Shown here one piece after another: positions 1 to 6,695 of a stretch of 8,193 nucleotides of DNA (position 1 is its first letter; every line of letters starts with the position of its first letter). Source of the DNA: Acidobacteriota bacterium (GTDB lineage: Bacteria; Acidobacteriota; Thermoanaerobaculia; Multivoradales; JAHEKO01); contig JAOTZA010000144.1 in NCBI GenBank assembly GCA_029861655.1, positions 1-8,193 on the forward strand, in the 5' to 3' direction. Under the pieces are notes generated by a model that had not been told where the DNA came from, made no database searches, and saw only the letters and a program-made list of their open reading frames with translations. Both the position numbers and the translations under genes were made by a program.

Positions 1-1
1 C

Positions 2-1531
2 GTGCGGGGGCTGGCTTCGATCCCCCGGGTCGCCCTCGCGCGGCTAGATGGCGACGGCATGATCGGAATTCCCGGAATCGCGGCGCGGCTTTTCGGCGCT
101 CTAGCCCGGCGGCATGTCAACGTCATCATGATCAGCCAGGCCTCGAGTGAACACTCGATCTGCTTTGCGGTCCAGCCCGAGGCGGTCGAAGCCACCGCCC
201 TGGCGGTGGCCGAAGAGTTCGAGGCGGAGCTTCGCACCGAGCAGATCGACGAACTGGTGCTGGAAGAGGATCTTGCGATCGTGGCCGCGGTGGGCGCCGG
301 GATGTGCGAGACCCATGGCGTGGCGGGACGAGTCTTTGGCGTGCTCGGCAAGGCAGGGGTGAACGTTCGCGCGATCGCTCAGGGCTCCTCCGAGCTCAAC
401 ATCTCGTTGGTCGTCGAGGCAGCGGACGAGGTCAAGGCGCTCAACGCGATCCATGGCGCCTTCTTCCCGACCGCTCCACGCAAGACCCGCGCCGGGCCAA
501 AGATCTACCTCGCCGGTGTGGGTCAGGTCGGGAGCGCCCTGCTCGACCAGCTCGCCGAGCTCGCGGCGGGCGGTGGACCTGTCCTGCGGATCGGTGGCCT
601 CTCTAGGTCTCGCGGCGCGCTGTTGTCGCCTCAGGGACTTGACCCAGCCGACGCGGCGGCAGGTTTCGAGACGGCGCAAACCTTGGTCCCGCCGCAGGAG
701 TTGGCGCGCGCCGCGGCAGCCGACCCTGGACCAAGCGTCTTTGTGGACTGCACAGCGAGCTCCGAGACCGCCGCCCTCTACGGCGAGCTGGCAAGAGCCG
801 GCGTGCCGGTGGTGGCAGCCAACAAGCTACGTTTTGCCGGCCCGCTCGAAGACTGGCGCAAGCTCCAAGACTCTCTCGTCTACTACGAAACGACGGTTGG
901 AGCCGCCTTGCCGGTCGTCTCGAGTCTGCGATCTCTTATCCAGGCGGGCGATCGCCTGGTTCGCATTGAGGCCGTGCTGTCGGGTACATTGGCGCACGTG
1001 CTGGACGAGGTTTCGAACGGTCGGCGGTTCTCGGAGGCGGTCCTCGACGCCCAAAGGCGAGGCTTTACCGAGCCCGATCCACGGCAGGATCTCGGCGGCC
1101 TCGATGTGGCGCGAAAAATCCTGATTCTGGCGCGGGTTGCCGGTCGCGATCTAGAGCTCGACGACCTGACCCTCGAACCGCTTCTTCCGGACGCCTCGTG
1201 GTTAGAGGGCAGCGTCGAAGAATTCATGGCCCGGCTCCCAGAGCTCGACCCACCGATCGGCCGGCGCGCGCAAGCGGCCGGCAAAGCCAGCCGGCGGCTC
1301 GTCTATCTCGCCGAGCTCGACGATCGCGGTGGCCGCATCGGGCTGCGCGAGATGCCTGAGGATCACCCTGCGGCGACCGGACGCGGAACAGAGAATGTCG
1401 TTGTGATGACCAGCATGCGCTATGACGAACGACCGCTGGTCATCCGCGGCCCGGGTGCCGGCCCCAGGCTTACCGCGTCAGGCGTTCTCGCCGACGTTTT
1501 GCGCGCCTTCGACGAGAGCGAGGCCTTCTGA
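2..1531 (+). CDS. thrA: Bifunctional aspartokinase/homoserine dehydrogenase, C-terminal part (5' truncated by window edge)
   Basis: This is the regulatory and homoserine dehydrogenase part of a ThrA/MetL-type fusion enzyme. The whole protein would phosphorylate aspartate (first pathway step) and reduce aspartate semialdehyde to homoserine (third step) in the cytoplasm. Numbering visible residues from base 2, there are two ACT repeats at about 9-75 and 90-155, marked by QASSE (46-50) and QGSSE (127-131). A Rossmann nucleotide-binding motif GVGQVG follows at 172-177. Then come AANK (K275), YYETTVGAALPV (about 294-305), SGT (327-329) and the dehydrogenase signature DPRQDLGGLDVARK (359-372), whose D368 and K372 match the conserved catalytic Asp/Lys region. 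The 509 visible residues are about what remains of an ~820-residue ThrA once the kinase domain is removed, so that domain should lie upstream. The GTG at base 2 falls inside the ACT region and is not the true start. The stop overlaps the asd start by one base (TGATG). Threonine feedback through the ACT domains is inferred from the family. Confidence 0.95.
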   Translation: MRGLASIPRVALARLDGDGMIGIPGIAARLFGALARRHVNVIMISQASSEHSICFAVQPEAVEATALAVAEEFEAELRTEQIDELVLEEDLAIVAAVGAGMCETHGVAGRVFGVLGKAGVNVRAIAQGSSELNISLVVEAADEVKALNAIHGAFFPTAPRKTRAGPKIYLAGVGQVGSALLDQLAELAAGGGPVLRIGGLSRSRGALLSPQGLDPADAAAGFETAQTLVPPQELARAAAADPGPSVFVDCTASSETAALYGELARAGVPVVAANKLRFAGPLEDWRKLQDSLVYYETTVGAALPVVSSLRSLIQAGDRLVRIEAVLSGTLAHVLDEVSNGRRFSEAVLDAQRRGFTEPDPRQDLGGLDVARKILILARVAGRDLELDDLTLEPLLPDASWLEGSVEEFMARLPELDPPIGRRAQAAGKASRRLVYLAELDDRGGRIGLREMPEDHPAATGRGTENVVVMTSMRYDERPLVIRGPGAGPRLTASGVLADVLRAFDESEAF

Positions 1532-2610
1532 TGGGCGTCAGACCCCGAATCCCCGTCGCCGTTCTGGGCGCAACCGGCACCGTGGGACAGCGGTTCATCA
1601 CCTTGCTGGCCGAACACCCCTGGTTCGAGATACGCGCCCTCACCGCCTCCGACCGGTCTACCGGGAAACACTACAAAGACGCAGTGCAATGGATGCAGGA
1701 GTCGCCGTTGCCGTCCGAAGTGGCATCCATGGTGCTGCTCCCGACCCAGCCGGACTCCGCCGACGGCTGTCGCCTGGCGTTCTCGGCGCTGGCCTCGTCG
1801 GTGGCGACTGAGGCCGAAATCGCGTTGGCAAGCGCCGGGATTCTCGTGGTCTCGAACGCCGGCAGTCACCGGATGGACCCGGATGTGCCTCTTGTCGTTC
1901 CTGAGGTCAACCCGGACCATCTGGAGCTCGCGACCCTGCAGAAATTCGACCGCGGCGCGATTCTGACCAACCCAAACTGTTCCACAATCGGCCTTGTCCT
2001 GCCGCTCAAACCCCTCGACGATCTCTTTGGTGTCGAGGCAGTGCATGTGGTGACCATGCAGGCCCTCTCCGGAGCCGGAATGCCCGGGGTCCCGGGGATG
2101 CGTTCGCTCGACAACGTGGTGCCATGGATTCCGCGTGAAGAAGAGAAAGTCGAACAAGAAACCTGCAAGATCCTGGGCCGGCTCACCGACACGGGTATCG
2201 ACGCCGCACCGGTGCGCGTGAGCGCCGCCTGCAACCGCGTCCCCGTGCTCGACGGTCATCTGGCGTGTGTCTCGGTGTCACTTCGAAAGACTCCGCCGCG
2301 CGCCGAGCTGGAGGCGGCATGGCGCTCCTTTCGCGGCGAGCCGCAAACCCTGGCTCTGCCCACCGCACCGCCATTGCCTGTGATCGTGCTGGAGGGCGAC
2401 GATGTCCCGCAACCGCGTCTTCACCGCGGACTGGGTGGCGGCATGGCCGCCTCGGTCGGCCGGCTTCGTTCCTGTCCGCTTCTCGACTTCCGCTTTGTGA
2501 CCCTTTCGCACAATACGCTCAGGGGAGCCGCGGGCGGAGCGCTGTTGCTCGCCGAGCTCGCCGTACGCAAGGGCATTGCCGGCGTGATCGGGGCGGATCC
2601 CCGTGCCTGA
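1531..2610 (+). CDS. asd: Aspartate-semialdehyde dehydrogenase, archaeal/fungal-type subfamily
   Basis: Catalyses NADP-dependent reductive dephosphorylation of aspartyl phosphate to aspartate semialdehyde, the step between the two activities of ThrA. The 359-residue length is normal for the family. Visible motifs are the N-terminal dinucleotide loop GATGTVGQRF (13-22), the active-site NPNCST with nucleophile C150, the block SGAGMPGVPG (180-189) followed by EEEKVEQE (203-210), and CNRVPVLDGH (234-243), which supplies substrate-binding R236 and catalytic H243. The SGAG...PGVPG and EEEKVxxE blocks resemble archaeal and yeast enzymes more than E. coli Asd. The ATG at 1531 overlaps the thrA stop by one base and has a purine-rich GCGAGG at 1518-1523, so the start is well supported. 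Its place between thrA and thrB suggests it is devoted to homoserine and threonine supply. Whether another asd copy serves lysine synthesis cannot be seen here. Confidence 0.95.
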   Translation: MGVRPRIPVAVLGATGTVGQRFITLLAEHPWFEIRALTASDRSTGKHYKDAVQWMQESPLPSEVASMVLLPTQPDSADGCRLAFSALASSVATEAEIALASAGILVVSNAGSHRMDPDVPLVVPEVNPDHLELATLQKFDRGAILTNPNCSTIGLVLPLKPLDDLFGVEAVHVVTMQALSGAGMPGVPGMRSLDNVVPWIPREEEKVEQETCKILGRLTDTGIDAAPVRVSAACNRVPVLDGHLACVSVSLRKTPPRAELEAAWRSFRGEPQTLALPTAPPLPVIVLEGDDVPQPRLHRGLGGGMAASVGRLRSCPLLDFRFVTLSHNTLRGAAGGALLLAELAVRKGIAGVIGADPRA

Positions 2611-3559
2611 CAACGTGAGCCGCGCCTTCGCCCCGGCGACGGTCTCCAACCTGACATGTGGCTTCGATCTTCTCGGTTTCGCGATCGAGAAGCCCGGCGA
2701 CACAGTCGGCGCCCGGCTCACCGAGTCGCCGGGTGTCACCATCGCAAAGATCACTGGTGACGGAGGGCTTCTCCCACGCGACCCCGCCAAGAACACTGCG
2801 GGGGTGGCTGCTCGGGCGCTTCTTGAGACCCTCGGTCTCGACCGGGAGGTGGGCGTCGCGCTCGAGCTGCAAAAGGGGTTGCCGGGAGCCTCCGGTCTGG
2901 GCTCGAGCGCCGCCAGCGCTGTCGCCGCGATCGTCGCTACCGCGGCGCTTATCGAAGCAGAGGCTACCGACCAGGACAAGCTCCGCTGCGCGATAGAGGC
3001 CGAACGGATCGCCTGCGGCACAGCTCACGCCGACAATGTCGCGCCATCGCTTTTTGGCGGTCTGGTTCTGGTCCGTGGCAAAGGCGGGTCACGCGTCGAT
3101 CGGCTGGCCGTGCCGGAGCGTCTCTTTTGTGCCGTCATCCGTCCCCACGTCGAGATACGGACAGAGGCGGCGCGCGCCGTCCTCCCCGAAAACGTCTCGC
3201 GATCCGAAGCCGTCACCCAGGCGGGTAACCTCGCCGCTCTGGTCGTGGGGCTTCTACGCGACGACCTCGAACTGGTGGCCAGCGCTCTGGTCGACGTCAT
3301 CGCCGAGCCGCGGCGTGTCGACGCGGTGCCCGGGTTTGATGCCGCTCGTCGCGCCGGTCTCGCCACGGGGGCCCTCGGCGTTGGGCTGTCGGGCTCGGGA
3401 CCCTCGATCTTCGCGTTCACCGAAGGCCGAGGTGCCGCCGGCAAGACCGGCGAAGCCATGGCGACGGCGGTCCTCGACGCCGCCGATGTCATCTCGGACG
3501 TCTACTCGTCGCCAGTCGGATCGCCCGGGGCAAGGCTGGTGGCCGATCCGGTCCGATGA
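2603..3559 (+). CDS. thrB: Homoserine kinase (GHMP kinase family)
   Basis: Phosphorylates homoserine with ATP to O-phosphohomoserine, the substrate of ThrC. The protein is 318 residues, typical for ThrB. Near the N-terminus it has APATVSNLTCGFDLLG, the usual GHMP substrate-binding opening. The ATP-binding GHMP motif is PGASGLGSSAAS, with GLGSSAA at residues 98-104. The C-terminal GHMP motif LSGSGPS lies at 262-268. The start is a GTG at 2603 that overlaps the end of asd by 8 bases. It is preferred because the homology to ThrB begins within a few residues of it and because a GGGGCGG stretch lies just upstream. The stop overlaps the thrC start (ATGA). The overlaps imply translational coupling with both neighbours. 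Confidence 0.95.
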   Translation: MPDNVSRAFAPATVSNLTCGFDLLGFAIEKPGDTVGARLTESPGVTIAKITGDGGLLPRDPAKNTAGVAARALLETLGLDREVGVALELQKGLPGASGLGSSAASAVAAIVATAALIEAEATDQDKLRCAIEAERIACGTAHADNVAPSLFGGLVLVRGKGGSRVDRLAVPERLFCAVIRPHVEIRTEAARAVLPENVSRSEAVTQAGNLAALVVGLLRDDLELVASALVDVIAEPRRVDAVPGFDAARRAGLATGALGVGLSGSGPSIFAFTEGRGAAGKTGEAMATAVLDAADVISDVYSSPVGSPGARLVADPVR

Positions 3560-4869
3560 GATTCATCAGCACACGCGGGAAGACGCCGCCCGTGGACCTC
3601 GGCACGGCCGTTCGCGAAGGACTGGCTCCGGATGGCGGACTCTACTTCCCCGAACGGCTCCCCCATTTTTCTGCAGAGACGCTGGAGGCGCTTTGCGGTG
3701 CACCCACGTCTCGAGTCGCGCTTGCGATCGCGCGTGCATTCCTAGACGAAGTGCCCGCGGCGGAGCTCGGGGCGCTCGTGGCGGACAGCCTCGACTTTCC
3801 CTTGCCGCTCGTTTCGGTCGGAGACGATGTTCACGTGTTCGAGCTTTTTCACGGACCGACCCTCGCCTTCAAGGATGTCGGCGCTCGGTTCCTCGCCCGG
3901 CTTTTGGGACGCCTGACGAGCCTGGACCGTAGCGAGACACCGCTGACCATCCTGGTCGCCACATCGGGCGACACCGGCGGCGCGGTGGCGCACGCCTTCT
4001 ACGGCGTAGCGGGAACCTCGGTCGTCGTGCTCTACCCGGACGGCCAGGTGAGCCCGCTCCAGGAAAAGCAATTCACCACCTTGGGCGGCAATGTCAGGGC
4101 GGTCGCGGTCCAGGGCACCTTCGACGATTGTCAGCGTCTGGTCAAGACCGCCTTTGGTGACCCGGTGCTCGGCGAACAGATTCGATTGACCTCCGCGAAC
4201 TCGATCAGTCTCGGCCGGCTGCTGCCGCAGGTTCTCTACTACTTCATTGCCTGGACGGCTCTCGACTCGCGCACAGACGCCCCCACCGTGGTCGTGCCCA
4301 GCGGCAACTTCGGGAATCTCTCCGCGGGGCTGATCGCAAAGAGAACGGGGCTGCCCATCGGTCGATTCGTCGCCGCCACCAATTCCAACGACACCGTGCC
4401 CCGGTTTCTTCGCGACGGCGTCTTTGACCCGCGGCCGTCGGTCCGCACGATCTCGAACGCCATGGATGTCGGCAACCCGAGCAATCTCGAGCGCATCGTT
4501 CACCTCTACGACGGGGATGTCGCCGCTCTTCGCCGGGACGTCGTAAGTACGAGCTCGGACGACTCGACGACCCGGGATGCGATCCGTGTTGTTCACGACC
4601 GCTTCGGGTATGTGCTCGACCCCCACACGGCGGTCGGCTGGGCCGGGCTCGCCGAGGCGCGTGCACACGGTGAGGTCGCGGGTCCCGCCATCCTGCTCGC
4701 CACCGCCCACCCCGCCAAGTTCCGCAGCGAGGTCGAGCGCGTGATCGAGGCCGAGGTCGCCCTCCCCACCGCCCTGGCCGCAAATCTCGACAAGCCGAGT
4801 CACGCGGTCCGCATCCCCCCAGAGCCGGCGCGGCTCGCGGAACTGCTGGTTCAGGTCAAAAAGCGGTGA
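3556..4869 (+). CDS. thrC: Threonine synthase (PLP-dependent)
   Basis: Converts O-phosphohomoserine and water to threonine and phosphate, the last step of the pathway. The 437 residues are close to the ~430 of E. coli ThrC, and the protein shows the E. coli/yeast-type motifs throughout. These are HGPTLAFKDVG with the PLP Schiff-base lysine K106, ATSGDTGGAVAHAF (S137-G142), VVPSGNFGNLSAG (246-258, phosphate-binding loop), FVAATNSNDTVPRF, AMDVGNPSNLER and a C-terminal PHTAVGWAG (356-364). The N-terminal SLDF/HGPT spacing is also normal. The ATG at 3556 overlaps the thrB stop by 4 bases, while any ribosome-binding site is weak, which fits coupling to thrB. One oddity is that the last codons (K435-K436-R437 and the stop) lie inside the left arm of a long inverted repeat, so the extreme C-terminus may have been supplied by that element. 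Confidence 0.96.
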   Translation: MRFISTRGKTPPVDLGTAVREGLAPDGGLYFPERLPHFSAETLEALCGAPTSRVALAIARAFLDEVPAAELGALVADSLDFPLPLVSVGDDVHVFELFHGPTLAFKDVGARFLARLLGRLTSLDRSETPLTILVATSGDTGGAVAHAFYGVAGTSVVVLYPDGQVSPLQEKQFTTLGGNVRAVAVQGTFDDCQRLVKTAFGDPVLGEQIRLTSANSISLGRLLPQVLYYFIAWTALDSRTDAPTVVVPSGNFGNLSAGLIAKRTGLPIGRFVAATNSNDTVPRFLRDGVFDPRPSVRTISNAMDVGNPSNLERIVHLYDGDVAALRRDVVSTSSDDSTTRDAIRVVHDRFGYVLDPHTAVGWAGLAEARAHGEVAGPAILLATAHPAKFRSEVERVIEAEVALPTALAANLDKPSHAVRIPPEPARLAELLVQVKKR

Positions 4870-4950
4870 CAGGCTACTTAATTCGAAGCTGAGATCCGAC
4901 GAGCACAAGCATGGTCACCCTGCCGAATTGAGTAGCCTGTCACCGCTTTT
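4859..4950. repeat. 27-base inverted repeat with 38-base loop, possible bidirectional terminator or REP/BIME-like element
   Basis: The left arm is 4859-4885 and the right arm 4924-4950. They are reverse complements over 27 positions with a single difference (T4879 opposite G4930-side G), which becomes a G-U pair in RNA, so the transcript can form an uninterrupted 27-bp stem. The loop is 4886-4923. The outer ends are AAAA (left) and TTTT (right), so in either direction the stem ends with a short U tract: 4 U for thrC and 5 U for the minus-strand gene. The left arm contains the last thrC codons and stop; the right arm is about 20 bases from the stop of the convergent gene. The long stem and large loop are atypical of a simple intrinsic terminator. 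Each arm, read outward from the loop, contains GTAG, the tetranucleotide associated with REP sequences. Confidence 0.75.
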
Positions 4951-4965
4951 CCTGTCACCGCTTTT
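4936..4965. repeat. Perfect 15-base tandem direct repeat
   Basis: The unit CCTGTCACCGCTTTT occurs at 4936-4950 and again, with no spacer, at 4951-4965. The first unit is the outer part of the right arm of the inverted repeat. The second unit can equally pair with the outer 15 bases of the left arm (4859-4873), so two mutually exclusive hairpins are possible. The minus-strand gene stops 6 bases beyond the second unit. Confidence 0.9.
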
Positions 4966-4971
4966 CTAGAC

Positions 4972-6657
4972 CTACGGCTTGGCGAGCTCGAGCACTGCCC
5001 GCCGGAGCGGCCGGTGACGATCAAAGAGCCGTACGAAATCGGACTCGCGACGCCCCCCTTTGGCGCGCCCCACCTCGACCATCGCTCGCCGGTTCTTCTC
5101 CGACCAGCGCTCCACGCGTGGCAGTGTCATCACGAGCGGCGCCCAGCGGCTCCACGCCAGCCGTTCTCCTGCCGAGAAACCACGCCGCGACCGCAAACCG
5201 AGCCGCTTGGCCGCCTCTCTCTCACAGGCTTTGACACCCCGCTCACGCTCGCCTCCAAATCGCTCCGCCAGGTAGTCGCTCACCCGAAATCCTATGCTCT
5301 CGCGCGACACGATCCCCAGAACATCTTCGCGCGGCTTGCCGAGATGCAGAAACATCTCGACCGCAGAGAGCTTCTCGAGGGTCGAAATGCTCGACCGGTG
5401 ACGTGGAGTCTTCTTCATCTTCCCCAGCTCTCGCTCCACGAGCCGGAGCACATCCGGATCGTGCGGCCGGAAGCCGAGCTTGTAGTAGAACCACCAAGCA
5501 CCGGACTTCAGCGCCTCCTGGTTCTCGTGGCCCATCTGGTACGGGTCGACGACAAAACTGTCCGAACCGAAGACATGCCGCACCATGGCGAGGCCGCGAC
5601 CGTAAACATAGGCCGCCTCGCCGCCGCGATACGTGTCGAAGATGTTGTAGGCGACCTCCGAGGAACGGAATAAAGAGCTGGTCAGGAAATATCCGATCGG
5701 TACACCGTTTTTGAGAATCAGGAAGCCATAGACCGAGTCGAGAACCTGGCGCCATGCGGGCACCGTGCCGTAGCAGGCAAACTGCAACCCGCGCCCACAG
5801 TCGAGGAGCCTCACGTCGCGCGGATCGGCGTGGATAAACACATCGAGATCTCGCTGGCGAGCGATCATCGCCTCACGCGCCAGGTCGATGAGCTCCTTCG
5901 CACGCGCCGGAGAGAGCGCTTTCTCGGCCACCGGCGGGCGTCGTAGCGCTCCCGGAAATGACTTCCGGGACAGTTCGAGCGGGCCCCTTTGAAAAACGAT
6001 CGGCGAGCCCGGATAGTGCGCCAGGCTGCGGTTTGGAGTCTCTTGACCCTGGAGGAGACCAGGACCCGGTTCGAGCCGGTACGGGATGTCGAGCTCTTCG
6101 TAGACCTTTTCGAGCACAAACTCTTTGGCTTCAAGCGCTGCAAACCGCCGCACCACAAACGCGCCATCCGTTTCTTCGGCGTTCTTGAGTCTCTCGATCC
6201 AGCGGCGCGCCGGCAGTCCGATCTCTTCGAGAGCCAGCCGCTCGACATACGGCATGAGAACCGGTAGCCGCGATTCCAGAAGACCTTTGCGGTCGAAATC
6301 CACCCAATCGATATGCAACCGGTCCGGAAACCGTTGCGCGAGCCACAGCGCCGTGAACCAGAAGAAACGATAGTAGGTGACGACCCCCACGATCCCGCTA
6401 TTGGCGAGCGCCTCGCGGTGGCGCCGCAGGTCCTTGCGTAGTGCAAACCCCTCGAGCATCGACTCGACCTGTTCGAGAAGCGTCCCGTCGTCTGGATAGG
6501 CGCGAAGAAAACAAAGCACTTCGTGAAGCCTCGAAACCTCTGTTGCTCGACTCAGAACGCGGTTTTCGACGGCCCGCAACAGTTCGCCCTTGCGCTCCGC
6601 GTCACCCGCTCCGTAGCACCCCTTGAGTGCTTCCAACCTCTTCAGTGTGTTTCCCAC
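4972..6657 (-). CDS. Uncharacterised 561-residue protein with a GNAT-like central segment
   Basis: I do not recognise this protein. It is a long, clean ORF read from a GTG at 6657-6655 to a TAG at 4974-4972. Residues 1-80 are helical and charged. Residues 87-130 (GIVGVVTYYRFFWF, then HIDWVDFDRKGL) are aromatic-rich. Residues 305-403 look like an N-acyltransferase fold: VYGFLILKNGVPIGYF (309-324) as paired strands, NIFDTYRGGEAAYVYGRGLAMV (about 338-359) in the place of the acyl-CoA-binding loop and helix, and NQEALKSGAWWFYYKLGFRPHD (about 379-400), like the final GNAT N...A...Y.KLGF motif. The region after 404 is basic and helical. No signal peptide or membrane segment is evident, so it is probably cytoplasmic. 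The GNAT reading is pattern-based inference and the substrate is unknown. The start is moderately sure, because no strong ribosome-binding site precedes the GTG. It converges on thrC and diverges from the next gene. Confidence 0.8.
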   Translation of the reverse strand: MGNTLKRLEALKGCYGAGDAERKGELLRAVENRVLSRATEVSRLHEVLCFLRAYPDDGTLLEQVESMLEGFALRKDLRRHREALANSGIVGVVTYYRFFWFTALWLAQRFPDRLHIDWVDFDRKGLLESRLPVLMPYVERLALEEIGLPARRWIERLKNAEETDGAFVVRRFAALEAKEFVLEKVYEELDIPYRLEPGPGLLQGQETPNRSLAHYPGSPIVFQRGPLELSRKSFPGALRRPPVAEKALSPARAKELIDLAREAMIARQRDLDVFIHADPRDVRLLDCGRGLQFACYGTVPAWRQVLDSVYGFLILKNGVPIGYFLTSSLFRSSEVAYNIFDTYRGGEAAYVYGRGLAMVRHVFGSDSFVVDPYQMGHENQEALKSGAWWFYYKLGFRPHDPDVLRLVERELGKMKKTPRHRSSISTLEKLSAVEMFLHLGKPREDVLGIVSRESIGFRVSDYLAERFGGERERGVKACEREAAKRLGLRSRRGFSAGERLAWSRWAPLVMTLPRVERWSEKNRRAMVEVGRAKGGRRESDFVRLFDRHRPLRRAVLELAKP

Positions 6658-6695
6658 GACCCTATTCTCGCATCCGCGGGTGTAGGCTGGGCCGG
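6658..6695. promoter_or_regulatory. 38-base divergent intergenic region
   Basis: This short gap lies between the GTG start of the minus-strand gene and the ATG start of the plus-strand gene, so it must hold the start signals of both unless their promoters lie inside the opposing gene. On the plus strand TAGGCT (6683-6688) sits 7 bases before the ATG. On the minus strand TAGGGT (complement of 6659-6664) lies one base before the GTG. No convincing -35 element or Shine-Dalgarno sequence is visible for either gene. Confidence 0.35.
6683..6688 (+). promoter_or_regulatory. Candidate -10 hexamer (TAGGCT) for the gene at 6696
   Basis: TAGGCT matches TANNNT and ends 7 bases before the ATG at 6696. 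This is the arrangement seen in bacterial genes transcribed as leaderless mRNAs. No AGGAGG-like site is present in the gap. No -35 match is seen at the expected distance, so the call is tentative. Confidence 0.3.

Noticed and set aside
1420..2259. 279-codon minus-strand frame across the thrA/asd junction
   Set aside because: It lies opposite two well-supported enzymes and has a His/Gly/Arg-rich composition typical of antisense shadows.
2278..3021. 247-codon minus-strand frame opposite asd and thrB
   Set aside because: It overlaps two conserved genes, has no motif and carries a Ser/Arg/Ala-rich shadow composition.
3742..4908. 388-codon open frame on the minus strand, antisense to thrC
   Set aside because: It is the shadow of thrC in GC-rich DNA and begins inside the inverted-repeat loop. 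The plus-strand frame carries all the catalytic motifs, while this one has low-complexity Arg/Gly/Val-rich content and no recognisable domain.
4859..4965. CRISPR or insertion-sequence interpretation of the repeat
   Set aside because: There are only two tandem units with no spacers, the arms are inverted, and the 38-base loop is too short to encode a transposase. No flanking target-site duplication is clear.
5014..5673. 219-codon plus-strand frame opposite the 561-residue gene
   Set aside because: It lies wholly inside the longer minus-strand gene, whose translation has coherent secondary-structure patterns and a GNAT-like motif; this frame has none.
6627..6695. Upstream in-frame ATG for the secreted protein
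   Set aside because: It would overlap the start of the opposing gene by 31 bases and put 23 extra residues before a normal signal peptide. The ATG at 6696 gives a standard n-region and has a -10-like hexamer at leaderless spacing.
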